32,231 bases of DNA. Origin: Lachnospiraceae bacterium (GTDB lineage: Bacteria > Bacillota > Clostridia > Lachnospirales > Lachnospiraceae). Below are positions 20,887-29,000 of the stretch, piece by piece (within the stretch, counting starts at the first letter, position 1; every line of letters starts with the position of its first letter). Location of the stretch: positions 1 to 32,231 of the forward strand of contig JAFWRC010000293.1 in assembly GCA_017508825.1 (NCBI GenBank), given 5' to 3'. The notes under the pieces are model-generated. The model searched no databases. It was not told the origin of the DNA and saw nothing but the letters and a program-made list of their open reading frames with translations. The translations under genes and the position numbers were made by a program.

Positions 20887-21603
20887 TTACATAGTTATCA
20901 ATTCTTCAAACTCTCTCTTCAGTTTTCCGCACGATTCCACGCTCACCTTGGCCATCAGCTGCATCACATCGAGATAGCCGGCGCCGATGTGGTTGTCGCG
21001 GTGAGCCATGGACAGTTCCGTGCACCCGAGAAGGATCACTTCGCTCCCGGCGCGGCGCAGCTCGCCGGCTGCACGTTCAAAGCGCTCCATGTTGACCGGA
21101 CGGTTGGCCTTGACATCGTCGTAGATTACGGACATCACGTCCTGCTGGGCGTTTTCTGTGGGAAGTGCCACGCGGATCCCTGCCTGTTCCAGCTGCTTCT
21201 GAAAAAAGCCGCAGCGCACGGTTCCGTCCGTCGCCATGATGCCGACACATTTCACGCCCCGTACTGCCAGATACTCCGCAGTCTCGGTGATAATATCGAT
21301 CACCGGCACCGGGATCTCCTCATTCAGCCGCCGGTAAAAGAAATTTGCCGTAACACAGGGAATGGCGATCAGTTCCGCGCCGTTCTCTGCCAGTTTCTTT
21401 CCGATCCGGATCATGGGCGGACAGGGGTCCTCTTCGCTCTTTCCAAGCAGAAAACGGGTACGATCAGGGATCTGCGGGCAGCTGTGCAGCAGCACTTCAA
21501 AATGCTCCTGATCCGTTGCCGCATCCGTCATCTCCGTCACCATCCGAAGAAAATATGCACTTGCCATGGGGCCGAGCCCCCCGATCACACCTAAAGTCTT
21601 CAT
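20887..21603 (-). CDS. Aspartate/glutamate racemase family protein
   Basis: The product is 238 residues from the ATG at 21601-21603 (MKTLGVIGGLGPMASAYF), with AAGGGA six nt upstream. The fold is that of cofactor-independent Asp/Glu racemases: the glycine-rich GVIGGLGP opening, first catalytic Cys83 in AIPCVTANFF and second Cys194 in LLGCTELSM. The usual first motif is PCNTAH; here it is PCVTANF, so substrate preference may differ. Such enzymes interconvert L- and D-aspartate, glutamate or a wider range of amino acids. It follows the CapA-family gene by 83 nt. Together they could suggest a D-amino-acid polymer, but no ligase (CapB/CapC-like) is in view. Confidence 0.87.
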   Translation of the reverse strand: MKTLGVIGGLGPMASAYFLRMVTEMTDAATDQEHFEVLLHSCPQIPDRTRFLLGKSEEDPCPPMIRIGKKLAENGAELIAIPCVTANFFYRRLNEEIPVPVIDIITETAEYLAVRGVKCVGIMATDGTVRCGFFQKQLEQAGIRVALPTENAQQDVMSVIYDDVKANRPVNMERFERAAGELRRAGSEVILLGCTELSMAHRDNHIGAGYLDVMQLMAKVSVESCGKLKREFEELITM

Positions 21604-21686
21604 TAAATATCCCTTCAGGTCCCCTCTCATCCGTCAACTGCGCCGACAGTTCGTCACCTGGCAGAAGCCGGAAGAAAGTATCCCTG

Positions 21687-23048
21687 TCATTTTGCGGTAA
21701 TATATCCGTCCCCGTCGATATTCACGCTCGGAGAGATCGACCGCATATAATCCAGCACCCGTCCTGCTTCCCCGTCGTGCAGCATCTTCACCGTACTGTT
21801 CGTCTGCAGGCACGGTACAAAACACAGCCTCTCGACAGCGCCGTCCGCCAGCGTCAATTCGATCAGGCAGGTATCCAGCGTCTTGGAATTGAACCAGAAG
21901 TTACCCATACTGTAGACCACCGGTACACCGTTTTTGTATGCCACCTGCTGCAGGATGTGCGGATGCGCGCCTATGATGGCATCAGCGCCGGCCTCCAGGA
22001 ATTTCGGAAGCTGTTCATTCTGCCCCCAGTCCGGTTCCACTTCCAGCTCCGTGCCCCAGTGGATCAGCAGGATCACAAAGTCACTGTTCGCCTCGGCTGT
22101 CCGGATCGCATCCAGCGTCATATTGATATCCGGAAAGCTGCGCAGCAGGCCCGCCTGCGTATCCGTAGCCGCTTTGGAATGCGGACTGTTGTATCGCTCG
22201 ATCTGTGTCGCGCATACGATCCCGATCTTCATCCCGCCTGCAACGATATAGATCGGTTTTTTTGCCTCTTCCAGGTTCCATCCGCCGCCGGCATAGGGAA
22301 TATTGGCATCCGCCAGTGTCGTCAGCGTATCTTCAAACGCCTGCAGTCCATAATCAAATGCATGGTTGTTCGCTACTCCGGCGATATCCACGCCCATATT
22401 CTTCAGGATCTCCACAGAGGAAGGATCCGCCCGGAACGTATAGGTCTTTCCTTCACAGGGGGAACCGCCCTTCGAATACGGGAACTCATTGTTCACGATG
22501 CACACATCCGCATCCCGCATCCGTCCCAGCAGATCAGAAGAAATGCAGTTTTCCAAAACATATCCGTTCTGACGATATTTCGAGTAGATGGCATAGCCGG
22601 GATCAAAAAGGATGTCCCCGGTAAAAGCAAAGGTGATCTTTCCCTCTTCCTTCGCGTCCACGGTATAGACGTGTTCTGCGGAAATACCACTGCCCAGGGC
22701 AACTGCTCCCGGGATTGCTTCCTGAACAGCCTCTGTCGGTTCTGCCGTTTCCCTGGATCCCTGCTCACCTTCGGCCGGTGTCACATCGGTCGCAGGCACC
22801 AGATCCACAGCGGTCTGAACTGCCGGATCCGCTGCCGGTTCTGTCGGCGTACCTGTCTCCGGCTCTGCCGTCGGCAAAACTGCCTGCTCCGGAGCGCCCT
22901 CCCCCGGCGCACCGTCTGCCGGTCCGGGTTCCTGCGTCTTCGATGCCCTGCCTGCCAGCAGAAGGATCGTGCCCATGACCAGCACCACTGCCAGCGTGAC
23001 CAGGAAGATCTTCAGTTGTTTCGGAAAACGCTTCTTTCTTTTCTTCAT
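21687..23048 (-). CDS. CapA-family (poly-gamma-glutamate capsule type) metallophosphatase-like protein
   Basis: The product is about 453 residues from the ATG at 23046-23048 (MKKRKKRFPKQL). A membrane helix (about 14-33) is followed by a Pro/Glu/Thr/Ala-rich extracellular linker (about 36-120) and then the CapA/PGA_cap domain. Its motifs are FTGDILFD, NNEFPYS, VANNHAFDYG, IHWGTELE and GAHPHILQ, which line the metal site in this family. The function of stand-alone CapA proteins is uncertain; some belong to capsule synthesis and some may be surface phosphatases or hydrolases. The start codon is only about 10 nt past the T run of the rplA terminator, and there is no visible promoter between. The gene is likely expressed by read-through of the rplKA transcript. 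The ribosome binding site (AGCAGG) is weak. Confidence 0.88.
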   Translation of the reverse strand: MKKRKKRFPKQLKIFLVTLAVVLVMGTILLLAGRASKTQEPGPADGAPGEGAPEQAVLPTAEPETGTPTEPAADPAVQTAVDLVPATDVTPAEGEQGSRETAEPTEAVQEAIPGAVALGSGISAEHVYTVDAKEEGKITFAFTGDILFDPGYAIYSKYRQNGYVLENCISSDLLGRMRDADVCIVNNEFPYSKGGSPCEGKTYTFRADPSSVEILKNMGVDIAGVANNHAFDYGLQAFEDTLTTLADANIPYAGGGWNLEEAKKPIYIVAGGMKIGIVCATQIERYNSPHSKAATDTQAGLLRSFPDINMTLDAIRTAEANSDFVILLIHWGTELEVEPDWGQNEQLPKFLEAGADAIIGAHPHILQQVAYKNGVPVVYSMGNFWFNSKTLDTCLIELTLADGAVERLCFVPCLQTNSTVKMLHDGEAGRVLDYMRSISPSVNIDGDGYITAK

Positions 23049-23057
23049 ATCCTGCTC

Positions 23058-23088
23058 ATAAAACAACCCCCATGAATGATCATGGGGG
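23058..23088 (-). terminator. Terminator after rplA
   Basis: On the minus strand CCCCCATGA, a four-base loop, TCATGGGGG (23088-23067) and then TTGTTTT. The 9-bp stem is perfect. It closes the rpmG-secE-nusG-rplKA block and nearly touches the start of the CapA-family gene. Confidence 0.85.
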
Positions 23089-23112
23089 CCGTGAGATAAC
23101 CTTTGTATTTCT

Positions 23113-23802
23113 TTAGAACTTAGCAGTGCTGATACGTACGCCCGGGCCCATCGTCGTTGCCAGCGTAATGCTGCGCAGATACTGGCCTTTCAGGGTGCTC
23201 GGCTTAGCCTTTACAATAGCATCCATCAGCGCGCCCAGGTTCTCGGAAAGCTGCTCTTCTGTGAAAGAAGCCTTGCCGATCGGGCAGTGGATGATGTTGC
23301 TCTTGTCCAGTCTGTATTCGATCTTACCGGCTTTGATATCGTTGATTGCCTTGGTAACGTCCATTGTAACGGTACCAGCCTTCGGGTTCGGCATCAAGCC
23401 CTTAGGACCGAGTACCTTACCTAAACGACCTACAACACCCATCATATCCGGTGTAGCTACTACTACGTCAAACTCAAACCAGCCTTCGTTCTGGATCTTC
23501 GGGATCAGCTCCTCGCCGCCTACATAATCAGCGCCTGCAGCCTCTGCCTCGTTGATCTTATCGCCCTTAGCGAAAACCAGAACTCTTACTGTCTTACCGG
23601 TACCGTTCGGAAGTACTACAGCGCCGCGGATCTGCTGCTCTGCGTGACGTCCGTCACAGCCCGTTCTGATATGAACCTCTACTGTCTCATCAAATTTTGC
23701 AGTAGCGGTCTTCTTGACCATACCGCAAGCCTCTGCCAGATCGTAGTAGGTTGCGCGGTCAAACTGCTTCATTGCCTCTGTATATTTCTTTCCGTGCTTC
23801 AT
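23113..23802 (-). CDS. rplA: 50S ribosomal protein L1
   Basis: L1 is the stalk protein at the E site and the translational repressor of rplKA in many bacteria. The 229 residues include [20 protein letters not shown], the [15 protein letters not shown] region and the conserved [15 protein letters not shown]. The end is [14 protein letters not shown]. It begins 13 nt after rplK; the GGAGGAG ribosome binding site overlaps the rplK stop region, so translation is coupled. Normal length. Confidence 0.98.
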   Translation of the reverse strand: MKHGKKYTEAMKQFDRATYYDLAEACGMVKKTATAKFDETVEVHIRTGCDGRHAEQQIRGAVVLPNGTGKTVRVLVFAKGDKINEAEAAGADYVGGEELIPKIQNEGWFEFDVVVATPDMMGVVGRLGKVLGPKGLMPNPKAGTVTMDVTKAINDIKAGKIEYRLDKSNIIHCPIGKASFTEEQLSENLGALMDAIVKAKPSTLKGQYLRSITLATTMGPGVRISTAKF

Positions 23803-23815
23803 CGTGATCTCCTCC

Positions 23816-24241
23816 TTACTCTTCTACAGTCACGCCCATGGAACGGCAGGTACCTGCGATCATGGACATAGCGGCTTCGATGGATGCAGCATTCAGATCC
23901 GGCATCTTCAGTTCAGCGATCTCGCGTACCTTAGCCTTGGAGATGGTAGCTACCTTGGTCTTGTTCGGTGTAGCGGATGCGGACTTCAGATTGCAGGCCT
24001 TCTTGATGAGAACTGCTGCAGGCGGAGTCTTGGTGATAAAGCTGAAAGAACGATCAGCATATACCGTGATGACTACCGGGATGATCAGATCACCCTTGTC
24101 TGCGGTCTGTGCGTTGAACTGCTTTGTGAATTCAACGATGTTTACGCCATGCTGACCCAGAGCTGGACCAACGGGCGGTGCCGGTGTTGCTTTTCCTGCC
24201 GGAATCTGCAATTTGATGTAACCAGTTACTTTCTTTGCCAT
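23816..24241 (-). CDS. rplK: 50S ribosomal protein L11
   Basis: L11 binds the GTPase-associated centre of 23S rRNA. The 141 residues are standard: [20 protein letters not shown], the [16 protein letters not shown] loop, [14 protein letters not shown] and the C-terminal [26 protein letters not shown] lies just upstream of the ATG. The 142-nt gap from nusG holds a structured leader. Confidence 0.98.
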   Translation of the reverse strand: MAKKVTGYIKLQIPAGKATPAPPVGPALGQHGVNIVEFTKQFNAQTADKGDLIIPVVITVYADRSFSFITKTPPAAVLIKKACNLKSASATPNKTKVATISKAKVREIAELKMPDLNAASIEAAMSMIAGTCRSMGVTVEE

Positions 24242-24261
24242 TTTGGCTTCCTCCTTTATAA

Positions 24262-24350
24262 ATGTGGTAGTGGCGCAGTACCTGGCAATTTATATTGCGA
24301 TACCGCTCCCACATATCCGGATGATACGCACGCAAATGTGCGTGATCATC
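24262..24350 (-). promoter_or_regulatory. Structured leader before rplK, candidate L1 binding site
   Basis: Two hairpins are visible. The first (24320-24350) pairs GATGAT and CACGCA with TGCGTG and ATCATC around a CATT loop, with one bulge. The second (24262-24314) has three stacked stems: ATGTGG with CCACAT, GCGGTA with TACTGC, and GCAAT with ATTGC, separated by small internal loops. It sits right before the ribosome binding site. L1 represses rplKA through a leader hairpin in several bacteria, so an L1 site is plausible; I cannot confirm the exact motif. Confidence 0.5.
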
Positions 24351-24383
24351 GAATAAACATACTTTGACTTACTTTAACCGATC

Positions 24384-25064
24384 TTAATCGATCTTCTTTA
24401 CCTGATAGAAACCGATCTCTACCGGAGTCTCGCGGCCGAACATCTCAACCATAATGGTAACGGTCTGCTTGTTCTCGTCGATGCGTGCCACATTACCGAT
24501 GGTATCCTTCCAGGCACCGTCTGTGATCATAATGGTATCGCCCTTCTCGAACTCTACCTGTGCCACCTTGTCCTGGTCGATCTTTTCGATCTCGTAATCC
24601 TCCAAAGGAACCGGCTTGCTTCCCGGTCCGACGAAACCGGTCACACCGCGGGTATTACGCACTACATACCACGCTTCGGAATCATCCGCATCCATATGGA
24701 TCCATACATAGCCCGGATAACTCTTCTTCTGAACCGTCTTCTTGCCCTTGGAACTGATCTCTACGACTTCCTGCATCGGAACCTTGACCTCAAGGATCTT
24801 GTTTTCCAGATGCCGGTTTTCTACCATGTTCTCGATGGTCTCTTTGACCTTCTTCTCATAGCCTGAATAGGTGTGTACCACATACCAGCCCATACCGCGC
24901 CCGGACTTGTTGTCACTCTGGCCGATATCATGATCTTCCAGTTTCTTTATTTCCTCTTCGGAAACAGTACGAACCGGCTTTAAGATCTCGCTGGTCTCTT
25001 CCGGGCCTGCAAGGATTGCCTGCAGTTCACCCATTCGTTTGATCTTTGCTTTCCCGTCTGCCAT
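24384..25064 (-). CDS. nusG: Transcription termination/antitermination factor NusG with an N-terminal extension
   Basis: NusG binds RNA polymerase and modulates pausing and termination. The canonical NGN domain starts at about residue 59 (GWYVVHTYSGYEKKVKETIENM) and contains SYPGYVWIHM and RNTRGVTGFVG. The KOW domain follows (FEKGDTIMITDGAWKDTIGNV...VEMFGRETPVEI). Total length is 226 residues. The first about 57 residues are an extra charged segment not found in standard NusG. I keep the long start because its ATG at 25062-25064 has a GGAGAG ribosome binding site, whereas Met58 has none. It lies 14 nt after secE. Confidence 0.96.
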   Translation of the reverse strand: MADGKAKIKRMGELQAILAGPEETSEILKPVRTVSEEEIKKLEDHDIGQSDNKSGRGMGWYVVHTYSGYEKKVKETIENMVENRHLENKILEVKVPMQEVVEISSKGKKTVQKKSYPGYVWIHMDADDSEAWYVVRNTRGVTGFVGPGSKPVPLEDYEIEKIDQDKVAQVEFEKGDTIMITDGAWKDTIGNVARIDENKQTVTIMVEMFGRETPVEIGFYQVKKID

Positions 25065-25078
25065 AGTTTCTCTCCACC

Positions 25079-25285
25079 CTAAAATGTTGTCAAGAATTCC
25101 ACACCATACTTGATCACATAATCAAGCAAAGCGATCAACACGGACAAAATGGTCGTGATCACAACCACTGCTACCGTCTGGCGGGTCAGGGATTTCTTCT
25201 CCGGCCAGCTGATCTTCTTATACTCAGTCTTGACGCCTTTCAAGAAAGGGGGCTTTTTCGCCTTTTTCTCTTCGGTGTTCGCCAT
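25079..25285 (-). CDS. secE: Preprotein translocase subunit SecE
   Basis: SecE clamps the SecY channel. The 68-residue protein is the short one-helix form of Gram-positives. It has a Lys-rich cytoplasmic N-terminus, the conserved amphipathic segment FLKGVKTEYKKISWPEKKSL and one membrane helix (about 40-60). AAGGAGG precedes the ATG. It lies between rpmG and nusG, the standard order. Confidence 0.97.
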   Translation of the reverse strand: MANTEEKKAKKPPFLKGVKTEYKKISWPEKKSLTRQTVAVVVITTILSVLIALLDYVIKYGVEFLTTF

Positions 25286-25321
25286 AATCGGCCTCCTTAC
25301 CTAATAAAAAACTACAGAAAC

Positions 25322-25471
25322 TTACTTCGTCTCTTTGTGTAAGGTGTGAGCTTTGCAGAATCTGCAATATTTCTTTGTTTCCATACGATCCGGATGAGTC
25401 TTCTTATCCTTGCTCGTGTCATAGTTACGACGCTTGCACTCTGTGCATGCCAATGTGATTCTTGTACGCAT
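25322..25471 (-). CDS. rpmG: 50S ribosomal protein L33 (zinc-binding form)
   Basis: This 49-residue gene reads [20 protein letters not shown]..., with an ending HTLHKETK. Two Cys pairs (CTEC at residues 9-12 and CRFC at 36-39) make the zinc ribbon of the C+ form of L33, used when zinc is sufficient. AGGAGGT (25478-25484) lies just before the ATG, the same ribosome-binding and spacer sequence as rplJ. It is the first gene of the rpmG-secE-nusG-rplK-rplA block, 36 nt before secE. Confidence 0.96.
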   Translation of the reverse strand: MRTRITLACTECKRRNYDTSKDKKTHPDRMETKKYCRFCKAHTLHKETK

Positions 25472-25526
25472 CTTTCTACCTCCTGAAATTGCACAAAAAA
25501 AAGAGTCTTTTGCTCTTGCGAAGGAT

Positions 25527-25556
25527 AATATATCATGCCTTCCGCACGCGTGTCAA
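25527..25556 (-). promoter_or_regulatory. Promoter of rpmG-secE-nusG-rplKA
   Basis: On the minus strand TTGACA (25551-25556), 18 nt, then an extended -10 TGATATATT with TATATT at 25527-25532. The short leader contains AAGAG, a 7-nt loop and CTCTT running into a row of T, a possible weak attenuator just after the start point. Confidence 0.85.
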
Positions 25557-25581
25557 CTCTTTTTTTGATAAATCCTGTGTT

Positions 25582-26253
25582 TTATGCGTTTTCCAGCTCT
25601 GCCGCATATTCTTTCAGAAAGATCTTTCTGTACTTATTATAATTCCATACCGCAGAGATCGCTTTATCATGGAATACCCATGGCTGCTTCTGTACCGGCA
25701 CCACCAGTTTATACCCTTTGCGCCGCAGCTCACAGCTCTGGGATGCATCATACAGATCCCAGCCGTCAAAAATGTCCGCGCGCCATTTCAGATCTGCCGT
25801 AGTCGCCATCAGCAGACCGTCCACGCATTCCACTTCATCCATGCCATCATCGAGCTGGTAGGAATAATGCTCGTAATCGGTCTTGCCCGTTCCGCTGTTG
25901 TACAGCGCCCCTACCCTCGGCGCGCCCCAGAGCAGCATATCCTTCGGAAGCTTCGGGATCCCCGTCACCCCCACCATGCCGATCTCCGGATCCGAATCAA
26001 AGATCTTGAGCAGATCCCCGAGAAAATGCCGGTTCAGGATAAATACATCGTGATGGATAAAGATCTTGTATTTTGCATCCGTCACCTGCATCGCAGCATT
26101 GTAGCCGGAAGCCATCCCGGTAGCATTCGTCACCGGAACGCATTCCATCACATAACCTTCGGGCACCTTCAGGTTACTGATATAATAAACACATTCATTA
26201 TAATACTCTTCTTTATTTGTAACGATCAGAAAACAAAACTTTTTCCCGTTCAT
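25582..26253 (-). CDS. Glycosyltransferase-family protein (GT2-like)
   Basis: The 223-residue product begins MNGKKFCFLIVTNKEEYYNECVYYI. It has the Rossmann-like opening, the GMASGYNAAM segment and KYKIFIHHDVFILN with an acidic metal-site candidate (HHDV, 67-70). IGMVGVTG and VECVDGLLMATT follow, a layout of short family-2 glycosyltransferases that act on a nucleotide-sugar. No membrane segment is evident. It starts 3 nt after the stop of the acidic protein gene, with AGGAG about 10 nt before the ATG, so the two are one operon. Sugar donor and acceptor cannot be told. Confidence 0.78.
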   Translation of the reverse strand: MNGKKFCFLIVTNKEEYYNECVYYISNLKVPEGYVMECVPVTNATGMASGYNAAMQVTDAKYKIFIHHDVFILNRHFLGDLLKIFDSDPEIGMVGVTGIPKLPKDMLLWGAPRVGALYNSGTGKTDYEHYSYQLDDGMDEVECVDGLLMATTADLKWRADIFDGWDLYDASQSCELRRKGYKLVVPVQKQPWVFHDKAISAVWNYNKYRKIFLKEYAAELENA

Positions 26254-26256
26254 CCC

Positions 26257-27207
26257 TTATGACTCCTGCAGTTTCTCCAGCTTTTCCGCGATCAGCGCCT
26301 GCTCTTCCTCCGAACATTGCTCCTTCATCATATTGAGCAGATAGACTGCCTCTTTCTTCTGACCGTTCTCCTCATACAGATCCGCCAGGATCAGCGCAAC
26401 TTTGCCTTTTTCTCCAAGCTCACTCTCCTGCAGCATCTGTACGACAAAGTGAACCGTCAGGCACCATTCCTGCAGCCATATCATATAGTCGGAATAGTCC
26501 AGGCCAAACTGCATCCTTCGAAGGAAAAACATCATCTGTTCATATACCACCGTATAATCATCCAGGTATTCGATGCTGTCATAGATCGTGACCGGCTCTG
26601 CCCCGGCCTCCATCTGATAGATCGAGCCGGTGGTCTTAAATGCCGCCAGTTCCGCATCGTACTGTGAGATACGGTCATACTGCGGCTCATTGATGATCGA
26701 AGTCAGTGCATTGTAGCCTTCCGGCGTACGCTCCTGCAGTTTCTCGTTGATGCGTCCTTTGTAGATCACGATCCCCGCCGTGATCGAACGCTTCGCCTCC
26801 GCCAGCTGTTCTAGGTATGCATCCGCGTCAAAAGCAGGCGCTGCCGGTGCTTCGGCCGATTCTTCCGTCGATCCGCCTTCCGACTCCTGCGCTGCCGCTT
26901 CTTCTGTCACGTCTTCCGCAGATCCGCTTTCCTGCTCCTCATCTGCCGTTGCGGTGCCGTCCGGTCCCCCGTCTTCCGTCTCTGAAACGGTTTCCTTATC
27001 AGATTTTTCTGCCGGCTTCTCTTTTCCTTCCGGATCCGCCTTCTCTTCCTGTTCCGCCGCTTCAGAAAGTTCTGTTTCCGCAGAATTTTCTGTTTCCGCA
27101 TTTTTTTCCGCTTCCACAGTTTTTTCCGCTCCCGCAGGATTTTCCGTTTCCGCCGGATCTTCCGCTTCTATAATATCAATTGTAGTCTCTTCTTTCAGTT
27201 CTGACAT
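26257..27207 (-). CDS. Acidic low-complexity protein with helical C-terminal domain, unknown function
   Basis: I do not recognise this 316-residue protein. I take the ATG at 27205-27207 (MSELKEETTIDII) because GAGGG precedes it and the upstream frame lies in the promoter region. Residues about 10-125 are a very acidic Glu/Ala/Thr/Ser/Pro tract built of ETEN, AEK and EE-type phrases, probably disordered. From about 130 on there is a folded, mostly helical domain (EQLAEAKRSITAGIVIYKGRINEKL, QMMFFLRRMQFGLDYSDYMIWLQEW). The end resembles a TPR-like helical pair (ALILADLYEENGQKKEAVYLLNMMKEQ). No signal peptide or membrane helix. Co-transcribed with the downstream glycosyltransferase. Confidence 0.75.
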   Translation of the reverse strand: MSELKEETTIDIIEAEDPAETENPAGAEKTVEAEKNAETENSAETELSEAAEQEEKADPEGKEKPAEKSDKETVSETEDGGPDGTATADEEQESGSAEDVTEEAAAQESEGGSTEESAEAPAAPAFDADAYLEQLAEAKRSITAGIVIYKGRINEKLQERTPEGYNALTSIINEPQYDRISQYDAELAAFKTTGSIYQMEAGAEPVTIYDSIEYLDDYTVVYEQMMFFLRRMQFGLDYSDYMIWLQEWCLTVHFVVQMLQESELGEKGKVALILADLYEENGQKKEAVYLLNMMKEQCSEEEQALIAEKLEKLQES

Positions 27208-27244
27208 CCGTCCCTCTTGGTTCACATAACATATTTTCTCAATG

Positions 27245-27253
27245 AGTATAGCA
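27245..27253 (-). promoter_or_regulatory. Extended -10 promoter upstream of the acidic-protein gene
   Basis: On the minus strand TGCTATACT gives an extended -10 (TATACT at 27245-27250) about 38 nt before the start codon. The -35 region is weak (TTCTCA). Two direct copies of CGTAAACAA lie upstream at 27283-27291 and 27313-27321. Confidence 0.55.
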
Positions 27254-27281
27254 TAGAACAATTCATTTGAGAACTATTATT

Positions 27282-27321
27282 TCGTAAACAATGCGTATTT
27301 TTATCACAATTCCGTAAACAA
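27282..27321. repeat. Two direct repeats CGTAAACAA spaced 30 bp apart
   Basis: CGTAAACAA occurs at 27283-27291 and 27313-27321, upstream of a promoter. A period of 30 bp is close to three helical turns, so they could be a paired operator. A related inverted core (GTTTACG) occurs at about 27417-27423. Confidence 0.4.
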
Positions 27322-27365
27322 CCGGTGTATAACTCGATTTGTATATACATTTGCGGGAGTCTTTA

Positions 27366-27404
27366 CAGAAAGAACGAACCCCGGGATCATCGTCTCGGGA
27401 TTCG
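27366..27404 (-). terminator. Probable terminator of the FliD-like gene
   Basis: On the minus strand CGAATCCCG and CGGGGTTCG (27404-27375) form a GC-rich imperfect stem followed by TTCTTTCTG. The T run is interrupted, so the strength is uncertain. It lies about 50 nt past the stop of the FliD-like gene. Confidence 0.55.
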
Positions 27405-27456
27405 CCCACATTCCGCGTTTACGGATCATTTCGCTTCGTATCCGTATGTTCCCGTT

Positions 27457-28770
27457 TTACATATACCCGTTAAACAGCATTCCGCTGTATGCGCTGGTCA
27501 CATAAGGATTTGCAAAATGCGGTTTCGTCGGGTTCTTATATGCCACGATCCGCTTCTCCACATAATCCATCGGATTGAGCTGCACCTCATTCGCCTTGCG
27601 CAGCGCCGATTTCGTGAAGTCCTTTAAGCTGTCCAGCCCGTTCGGAGCTTCCGCATCGTTCAATACCTCCGACAGTTTTTCCTCATCCACCGCCAGTGTT
27701 CCGTCTTCCTGCTGCGTTACACCCAGGCGTTCCAGTCCGGAATTGTAAAATGCGCCGTTTACCTTCATATCCCTTACCAGCAGATTCGTTCTCGGCTGTT
27801 TTTCCGCGAATTCCGCAGTCGCCTTGATAAAGCTGTTGTAGGAACCCGCCAGCGATATGATATTATCTTTCATTGACTCCACATCCGGCTTGTACCCGAT
27901 CAGTACGCTCTTGCCCGGCGCCGCTTCCTTCAGCCGCACGTCATAGCTGTTGTTCAGTCGCACATCATTGCCCGGTGCCGTATGCGTCTCTCCGTTGATC
28001 GTATAGATCGAATCCGTGCCTTCCTGGCTCACCTTGCGTATTCCCAGATAATCCACGATGCCGCGCTGCTGGCTGGTATTCTCATCCGATATGGTGAAAT
28101 GTCCGCCCTCGGCGCTCTTATCACCGACCGATTTGGACCGGATCACCAGCGCCGTGTTGCCCAGATCATCCTCATCCACCTCAGCCTGCAGGCCCAGGTT
28201 GAAATTATTGATCAGGCGGGCCAGGCGCCCCTGGATCTCCTTGTTGGTATCCGTCTGGCTGATCGTAAACTGCAGCTCATAATTGGAAGAAAGCGTCTGC
28301 ACGTCAAAGGAATAATTTCCTTCCGCGATGCCCGCATCGTCCGGGTTCAGGTACTTGCCTACATTGACCTGCGGTTTGGCCAGCTGCCGCACCATCAGTT
28401 CCACCGGCTCCGTTTCTTCGCCGGCCTTCTGCGTATTGCTGCCGCGGTCCAATACCTCTGCGATCTCCGAGTCGGAAGAAAACGCCGTCTTCTGGTTAAA
28501 GATCGTTGCATCATCAAGTCCGCCGATGGTTCCCACTTCCGAGCGGAACTTCATGGCGTTCTCTTTCATATTAATGGTGTACTCTTCCACATCTTTGGAA
28601 CGATCCATCAAAAAGACGGGCTCGTCCTTACTGATCTTGACAATGGACTTATAAATGTCCTGAAGATCCTTCTTCTTGTGGGAATCAAAACGATTGGAAG
28701 AAGACCTGGGCACAAGATCGGCCTGGTAATAATTATAGACATTTGATAAAACAGCTGTATTGATCGCCAT
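27457..28770 (-). CDS. FliD-like (flagellar filament cap related) protein
   Basis: The product is 437 residues, MAINTAVLSNVYNYYQADL. AAAGGAGG lies shortly before the ATG. The middle and C-terminal half recall FliD/hook-associated protein 2. Features are a beta-rich repeat region (YSFDVQTLSSNYELQFTISQ), a coiled SLAGSYNSFIKATAEFAEK segment, GLERLGVTQQEDGTLAVDEEKLSEVLND and an end SAYSGMLFNGYM. The usual FliD N-terminal D0 phrase (G-x-D-T...LV) is missing; instead the N-terminus is Ser/Lys-rich. It may be a diverged cap, a hook-associated relative or a surface protein that reuses the fold. It is monocistronic, between a promoter with a long leader and a probable terminator. No other flagellar gene is visible; neighbours are glycosylation genes. 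Confidence 0.6.
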   Translation of the reverse strand: MAINTAVLSNVYNYYQADLVPRSSSNRFDSHKKKDLQDIYKSIVKISKDEPVFLMDRSKDVEEYTINMKENAMKFRSEVGTIGGLDDATIFNQKTAFSSDSEIAEVLDRGSNTQKAGEETEPVELMVRQLAKPQVNVGKYLNPDDAGIAEGNYSFDVQTLSSNYELQFTISQTDTNKEIQGRLARLINNFNLGLQAEVDEDDLGNTALVIRSKSVGDKSAEGGHFTISDENTSQQRGIVDYLGIRKVSQEGTDSIYTINGETHTAPGNDVRLNNSYDVRLKEAAPGKSVLIGYKPDVESMKDNIISLAGSYNSFIKATAEFAEKQPRTNLLVRDMKVNGAFYNSGLERLGVTQQEDGTLAVDEEKLSEVLNDAEAPNGLDSLKDFTKSALRKANEVQLNPMDYVEKRIVAYKNPTKPHFANPYVTSAYSGMLFNGYM

Positions 28771-29000
28771 ACCTGTACCCTCCTTTCTTCCATGATCGTT
28801 TGGATCTCTCCTCCGGCGCTATATCAGCTCCTATTCCATCCGGTGATTGATCCGATATCCGCACCTTCCGGCCGCCTCCGTTGCGTGCCGCTGCCTTTCA
28901 ATAATCCCGGATAACCGGTCTCTAAAGGCTCGTGCGAATGGGTACATCTGTTATAAGTCAGCTTCAAAAGGGTATAGTAACCCTTTTTATAGTTACTCTA

